Origin: Bdellovibrionales bacterium
Lineage (GTDB): Bacteria; Bdellovibrionota; UBA2428
DNA length: 31,880 nucleotides
Assembly: GCA_018266335.1 (NCBI GenBank)
Contig: JAFEAR010000114.1
Location: 1 to 31,880 of the forward strand
Direction: 5' to 3'
Shown here piece by piece: positions 27,668-31,880 of the stretch (position 1 is the stretch's first letter; each line of letters starts with the position of its first letter). The position numbers and the translations under genes are program-made. The notes beneath the pieces were generated by a model that was not told where the DNA came from, searched no databases, and was given only the letters and a program-made list of their open reading frames with translations.

Positions 27668-29743
27668 ATGCCGCGCGAACCAAAGGTCTATCGAACACCG
27701 CCCGACCCCGGTTTCGTCGGCGGCTATAACTGGCCAGCCATGCTGACCGGCCTGGGACTGCTCCTAGTTGTGAACATAGCGGCCACCCAGTTCGTGGCCT
27801 ACCAATTTCGCTACCACGCTGCGCTCGGAGCGCCGCTCCTTATACGCTCGGGCCACGCCATTTACCAGCCAACGGCTTGGGCGTTTTGGCTCCTTCAACA
27901 CAGCAACACCACCAGCCTTCAAGTAAAGCAGCCGCTTCTCGCGGGAGCCCTTGTGGTCGTCGTCGGGTCGGCCATCACGGTCATGATCGTCTATGGACTC
28001 AATCTGAGGCGCGCCCGCCGTCTTTCGGCAAACACGGAGGACTTGCATGGTTCCGCTCGGTGGGCAAGTGCGTCCGACATTCAGGCAACTGGGCTGCTCG
28101 AATCCAACCAGGGCGTTTACGTCGGTGGGTGGCTCAATCCCTCTACGCGGCATCTCCACTATCTTCGCCACAATGGCCCCGAGCACGTGCTCGCGTTCGC
28201 TCCCACGCGAAGCGGCAAAGGCATCGGGTTAGTCATTCCTACCTTGCTCGCTTGGTCCGAATCGGCGGTGGTTTACGACATCAAGGGTGAGAACTGGGCG
28301 CGCACCGCAGGCTTCCGGGTAAAGGCTGGTCATCTTTGTTTTAAGTTCTCACCGGTGGAAGTGGCTAACGGTTCCCGCTTCAATCCGCTTGCCGAAGTGC
28401 GAATCGGCACACCACGCGACGTGTCCGACGCCCAAAACGTCGCCGACATGATCGTCCGCACCGGTGAAGACAGCCCGATGGAGCGCTACTGGCAAGACGC
28501 AGCGGCCTCAATCACCACTGGCATGATTCTGCACGTTTGTTACGCGGCAGCGGCAGCCGGCAAGGAAGCAAGTCTCGGAGACCTCGCCGCTACTTTCACT
28601 AGACCGGGCCAAAGCTTCCGCGACACCCTGAACGAACTCGAGAACTTTCCACACGACCCGCAGCGCAACCACCAATGGATGACCCCGGACGGCGAACGAA
28701 CCACAACTCACCCCGTCGTTCGAGAAAAGGTTCGCGAGATGCTGGACAAGGAGGACAAGGACTTCTCCGGGGTCCTATCCACCGCTAAGACCGCCCTCAC
28801 TCTCTACAGCGATCCCATCGTCGCGAAGAACACTGCCGCCAGCGACTTTACGATCGACGATCTGGTCAACCACGTGCGGCCCGTCTCGCTTTATCTGGTC
28901 GTACCGCCCTCGGATAAGATCCGGCTTCGCCCACTGATCCGCCTCATCTTCACGATGATCGTCAACCGGCTGACAGAACGGATGGACTTCCAAGGCGCCG
29001 CTCAGAAGCGCAATCGCCACCGGCTCTTGTTCATGGTTGATGAGTTCCCATCGCTGAAGCGGATGGAGATCTTCGCCGACGCTCTGTCCTACATGGCCGG
29101 TTACGGTTTGAAGGCGTACCTCATCACGCAGGACATCCGGCAGATCGTCGATGAGTACGGCCCCAACGAGAGCATCGTCTCCAACTGCCACGTCCGCGTC
29201 GCGTACGCGCCGAACCAGTTCGACACCGCGGAACTGCTCTCAAAGATGACCGGGACGAAGACTATCCAAAAAGCAACATTCAATTTCTCAGGTTCCCGTT
29301 TGGCGCCTATCGCGAATCACATGAGCGCGACAGTGGATCAAGTCGAGCGTCCTCTCGTAACTCCGGACGAAGTGATGCGTCTGAAGCCGCCGAAGAAGAC
29401 CGGCCAAGGTTCCAACGAACGTATCGTCGCGCCCGGCGACATGCTGATCTTCGTCAGCGGTCACCATCCGATCTATGGGACCCAGATTCTCTATTTCACG
29501 GACCCCGTCCTAAAGGACCGTGCCGAGATTCCTCCGCCGACCACATTCCTAGCCATCGGCGAGGCCGGCATTGAACCGCAGTTGCCACCAAATCGAACCC
29601 GCAACGTCATCAGCCGCGCGGAATTCGTCCCACAATCCCCAATGGAAGCTGCCTTTTTAGCCGAACTGAATGGCGCAGTGCCAACAAAGCCCGGCTTCAT
29701 TGAGCAGCTCGACTTGGATCTTCACGAAGAAAGGAAGGACTGA
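27668..29743 (+). CDS. traG: TraG/VirD4 type IV coupling protein
   Basis: 691 aa. Two N-terminal membrane spans (about 20-40 and 95-112) precede the ATPase. Walker A is APTRSGKGIG near residue 180, VVYDIKGENW follows, and Walker B is LLFMVDEFPSL near residue 458. The C-terminal HVRVAYAPNQFDTAELLSKMTGTKT is the conserved TraG segment. It links the relaxosome (relaxase at 17959) to the trb channel. It begins 11 nt after ardC. The family usually sits beside the relaxase; here it is separated from it by the metal island, suggesting insertion of cargo between the two halves. Confidence 0.96.
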   Translation: MPREPKVYRTPPDPGFVGGYNWPAMLTGLGLLLVVNIAATQFVAYQFRYHAALGAPLLIRSGHAIYQPTAWAFWLLQHSNTTSLQVKQPLLAGALVVVVGSAITVMIVYGLNLRRARRLSANTEDLHGSARWASASDIQATGLLESNQGVYVGGWLNPSTRHLHYLRHNGPEHVLAFAPTRSGKGIGLVIPTLLAWSESAVVYDIKGENWARTAGFRVKAGHLCFKFSPVEVANGSRFNPLAEVRIGTPRDVSDAQNVADMIVRTGEDSPMERYWQDAAASITTGMILHVCYAAAAAGKEASLGDLAATFTRPGQSFRDTLNELENFPHDPQRNHQWMTPDGERTTTHPVVREKVREMLDKEDKDFSGVLSTAKTALTLYSDPIVAKNTAASDFTIDDLVNHVRPVSLYLVVPPSDKIRLRPLIRLIFTMIVNRLTERMDFQGAAQKRNRHRLLFMVDEFPSLKRMEIFADALSYMAGYGLKAYLITQDIRQIVDEYGPNESIVSNCHVRVAYAPNQFDTAELLSKMTGTKTIQKATFNFSGSRLAPIANHMSATVDQVERPLVTPDEVMRLKPPKKTGQGSNERIVAPGDMLIFVSGHHPIYGTQILYFTDPVLKDRAEIPPPTTFLAIGEAGIEPQLPPNRTRNVISRAEFVPQSPMEAAFLAELNGAVPTKPGFIEQLDLDLHEERKD

Positions 29744-29744
29744 C

Positions 29745-30182
29745 ATGCAAAAGAACCGCATCGAGTTGGCGGGCTACCTCGCCGATAAGCCGCAAGTTCG
29801 CTATATGCCTTCGGGCACACCAGTCGCCAACGTCCGCATGGCCGAAGGCTACCGCTACACCGACCGCAATAACCAAGCCCAGGAACATACGAACTGGCAC
29901 AGCCTCGTTTTCTACGGTGACCTTGCCGATATTGCCGCCACATATGAGAAAGGCGAGAACATCTTCATCGAGGGCACGCTTCAAACACGAAAATTCACGC
30001 CCAAGGATGGTAGCCCCAGGACCGTCTACGAAATCATTGCACGCAGTGTCTATCTGATCGCCAAGCCCCGCACAGCGAAGGAAGCTCCTGCCGACAACGC
30101 CCCTCAACGAGAGGACGCCTCGGCAGCATCTGCCAACGGAGTAGAGGAGGTCGAAGCCGATGCTTCTGTCTGGCCGTCATAA
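29745..30182 (+). CDS. ssb: Single-stranded DNA-binding protein, copy 2
   Basis: 145 aa OB-fold: MQKNRIELAGYLADKPQVRYMPSGTPVANVRMAEGYRY, then TNWHSLVFYGDLADIAATYEKGENIFIEGTLQTRKF. The tail is short, acidic and Ala-rich and lacks the canonical DDDIPF tip. It is clearly different from the SSB at 14800, so not a recent duplication. Start overlaps nothing: ATG is one base after the traG stop, with AAGGA upstream. The end overlaps traF by 23 nt. Confidence 0.93.
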   Translation: MQKNRIELAGYLADKPQVRYMPSGTPVANVRMAEGYRYTDRNNQAQEHTNWHSLVFYGDLADIAATYEKGENIFIEGTLQTRKFTPKDGSPRTVYEIIARSVYLIAKPRTAKEAPADNAPQREDASAASANGVEEVEADASVWPS

Positions 30183-30702
30183 GGCGCTTCTCCTACTATT
30201 CGGCGTACCGCTCTTTACACTCTCGGCGCTCTCGGTCGCTGCAATGGCTCTTGGCATCCGAATCAACACCAGCTACAGCCTTCCGTTGGGACTTTATGCG
30301 ACGACCAGCGACAGCGAAGCTGAACTGATCGAGTTCTGCCCAGCGGAACCGTTCGCCTCCGAATCCGCATCACGGAGCTATCGAACCCGTGGGTTCGCTT
30401 GCCCGGATGGCGCGGTCCCACTGCTGAAGCCGGTGGTAGCTCGGCCCGGCGACCTGGTCGTCGTGAGTGAAGAGGGGATTGTCGTCAACGGCCATCTGCT
30501 TCCAAAAACCTATCCAATCCCTTTCGACGCGAGCGGCAGGCCGCTAAAGGCTTGGCCAACTGGAATGTACGGTGTCCGCGAAGGCACTGTGTGGGTCGCT
30601 TCAACGTACAACGCGGGAAGCTACGACTCACGCTACATGGGTCCCATACAGATCAGCCAGATCCGCAGGAGGCTACGACCTTTATGGCTCTTTCGTGGCT
30701 AG
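30160..30702 (+). CDS. traF: TraF, signal-peptidase-like pilin maturation protease
   Basis: 180 aa. One membrane span (LLLLFGVPLFTLSALSVAAMALG) precedes the catalytic Ser in NTSYSLPLGLYAT (S-x-P-x-G motif of S26 peptidases), and the general-base Lys is in LLKPVVARPGDLV. The C-terminal motif GSYDSRYMGPI completes the family. In RP4, TraF cleaves and cyclises the TrbC pilin; trbC is at 9794. It overlaps ssb upstream and traB downstream, matching the traF-traB order of Ti plasmids. Confidence 0.94.
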   Translation: MLLSGRHKALLLLFGVPLFTLSALSVAAMALGIRINTSYSLPLGLYATTSDSEAELIEFCPAEPFASESASRSYRTRGFACPDGAVPLLKPVVARPGDLVVVSEEGIVVNGHLLPKTYPIPFDASGRPLKAWPTGMYGVREGTVWVASTYNAGSYDSRYMGPIQISQIRRRLRPLWLFRG

Positions 30703-31799
30703 TCAGTTTGAGTCTCGCGGCACTGATCGGCGCGGTCGCATGGCGTGGTCCAATGCCGATGATTGGGCTTACGGTCTTTGTTCCGTGGATGATCTTTCGC
30801 GAATCCACTCGGCCACGGGCGACGGCGCTGGCACTCGCGTACTACCTCGCCGCGTCACTCCCATCGGTCGCGGTTGCGCAGGCGTTCGAGCCAAACAATC
30901 CAGCGCAGGGATGGCTCATTTGGCTAGCTGCGTCAGTGATCCTCGCGCTCCCGTGGGCAGCGTTCTGGGATTTCGACTCCGCGAAAAGCCTTTGGCGATG
31001 CCCTGCGACATTGATCCTCTCGGCTATCCCTCCATTTGGACTGATCGGATGGGCATCGCCTCTGACTTCCGCCGGCGTCCTGTTTCCCGGCACCGGCTTC
31101 CTCGGGCTCCTCGCTACTGCCTTGATCCCGACCGTCTGGACAGCGCGCCCGTTCCTTCTGATAGGCGTTGTCGCCGTCGCCAATCTGATCTATGGCCCGC
31201 CGTCCCCACCTTCCGATATCCAGGTAGTTAACACGAAAGAGAGTCCAGACCTGTTCCAAAAAGAAGAGGCGGCGCGGGCGGCAATCCAATTCGCGAAATC
31301 GAACCTCGTCATTCTCCCGGAGGGCGCGGTTCGCCGTTGGACAGAGGCCACGGAAGAGTTCTGGTCGCCAACAATCCAAGATCTGCGAGCCTCACGCCGA
31401 GCGGCGCTAGTTGGCGCCGGCGTCCCAACAGCCAACTCGCAGGAATTCCAAAATTCGGCCATCGCGATCGGAGACTCCCACCCGGCCACTTTCAACCAAC
31501 GCATACCGATTCCGATCGGCATGTGGAAGCCGTTTGGCCCTGCCGACGGCGTCCCGCTGAACCTGACCGGACCGGGAACCCTAAAGATCGGTCCCCACAG
31601 ATTGGCCATTCTCATCTGCTACGAGCAACTCCTCGTTTGGCCCATCCTTCAATCTGCTTTGGAAAAGCCCAGCCTCATCGTCGGCATTTCGAATGCCGCA
31701 TGGACTCGGCACACCAACATCCCCGCCGCCCAGCAGGCCTGTCTCTTTGCCTGGTCTCGTCTGTTCGGCATTCCCTACGTTGCGGCCGTCAACGGCTGA
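30684..31799 (+). CDS. traB: TraB, nitrilase/apolipoprotein N-acyltransferase-like transfer protein
   Basis: 371 aa. Several N-terminal membrane spans (residues 1-170) are followed by a CN-hydrolase-type domain with Glu in LPEGAV (about 213), Lys in GMWKPFGPAD, and Cys in LICYEQ (about 312), the E-K-C triad. Ti-plasmid TraB has this layout and raises transfer efficiency by an unknown mechanism, maybe lipoprotein acylation or envelope adaptation. ATG at 30684 is preferred to the upstream frame because it has AGGAGG 10 nt ahead and starts the first span. It overlaps traF by 19 nt. Confidence 0.93.
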   Translation: MALSWLVSLSLAALIGAVAWRGPMPMIGLTVFVPWMIFRESTRPRATALALAYYLAASLPSVAVAQAFEPNNPAQGWLIWLAASVILALPWAAFWDFDSAKSLWRCPATLILSAIPPFGLIGWASPLTSAGVLFPGTGFLGLLATALIPTVWTARPFLLIGVVAVANLIYGPPSPPSDIQVVNTKESPDLFQKEEAARAAIQFAKSNLVILPEGAVRRWTEATEEFWSPTIQDLRASRRAALVGAGVPTANSQEFQNSAIAIGDSHPATFNQRIPIPIGMWKPFGPADGVPLNLTGPGTLKIGPHRLAILICYEQLLVWPILQSALEKPSLIVGISNAAWTRHTNIPAAQQACLFAWSRLFGIPYVAAVNG

Positions 31800-31827
31800 C
31801 CGCGTAACCCACGAAAGGAGATCACTC

Positions 31828-31880
31828 ATGCCCACCAGAACACTTCAATCTCAGGAATTTATCGGAAGCGCGATCCACAA
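31828..31880 (+). CDS. Start of an unidentified gene (partial at window edge)
   Basis: ATG follows AAGGAG at 6 nt spacing and opens MPTRTLQSQEFIGSAIH, running off the window. It lies 28 nt after traB on the same strand and is likely in the same operon. Too short to assign. In Ti-type elements traH or other transfer accessory genes follow traB. Confidence 0.55.
   Translation, partial: MPTRTLQSQEFIGSAIH

Noticed and set aside
1..31880. CRISPR arrays, insertion sequences, tRNA or rRNA genes, integrase
   Set aside because: I looked for direct-repeat arrays, transposase or recombinase motifs and tRNA-like cloverleaf ends and found none that I could support.

Overview
The window reads as the transfer core of a conjugative element (integrative element or plasmid; no integrase, replication initiator or att site is visible) carrying metal-resistance cargo. 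Long carboxypeptidase-like/TonB receptor architecture, moderately high GC and the small secreted Cys-rich proteins suggest an Acidobacteriota-type Gram-negative host; this taxonomic call is an inference.

Layout. (1) 1-509: left edge of a copper-type module: a partial YHS-domain gene and a CsoR repressor with palindromic operators. (2) 835-11192, minus strand: a complete P-type (Ti/RP4-like) mating-pair operon in the order trbB-C-D-E-J-K-L-F-G-I without trbH, followed by a small ribbon-helix-helix-like gene. (3) 11290-12156: divergent RepB-type primase. (4) 12183-14433, minus: merR, a merT-merP fusion, a thioredoxin-fold DF-family protein, and an ankyrin-repeat protein; no merA. (5) 14434-18945: ssb and a sigma factor lacking region 4 (plus), then a 51-aa membrane protein, TraM-, TraL- and TraK-like genes (minus), an oriT-like intergenic region, and an RHH accessory protein plus minimal VirD2-like relaxase (plus). 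(6) 19160-25550, minus: second metal island: two Cys-rich secreted proteins, a second MerR, a CDF-like transporter, a TonB-dependent receptor, a third Cys-rich protein, an outer-membrane barrel, a MerP-like protein with an in-frame TGA, and a MerT-like protein. (7) 26121-31880, plus: a 44-aa acidic protein, ArdC, TraG/VirD4 coupling protein, a second SSB, TraF pilin peptidase, TraB, and the start of another gene.

The most striking observation is at 19978-19980: a TGA replaces exactly the first cysteine of the GMxCxxC metal motif of a secreted HMA protein, reading continues in frame on both sides, and a 6-bp stem with a 5-nt loop containing G-U sits at the correct distance downstream for a bacterial SECIS. 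This is a probable selenocysteine-containing MerP-like metal chaperone, co-transcribed with a MerT-like carrier, an outer-membrane barrel and a TonB receptor. It suggests a full envelope route for mercury or another soft metal in which no reductase (MerA) is present in the window.

The second system-level signal is a shared motif, CTAGCTTGTACA and variants, found at the promoters or intergenic regions of the trb operon/primase, the oriT region (twice), the acidic-protein/ardC/traG operon, and, as a weaker copy, the RHH-like gene. It looks like a common operator or relaxosome site that coordinates the element's transfer functions. Beside it in the oriT region lies a 10-bp phased array of TTCYA-type repeats.
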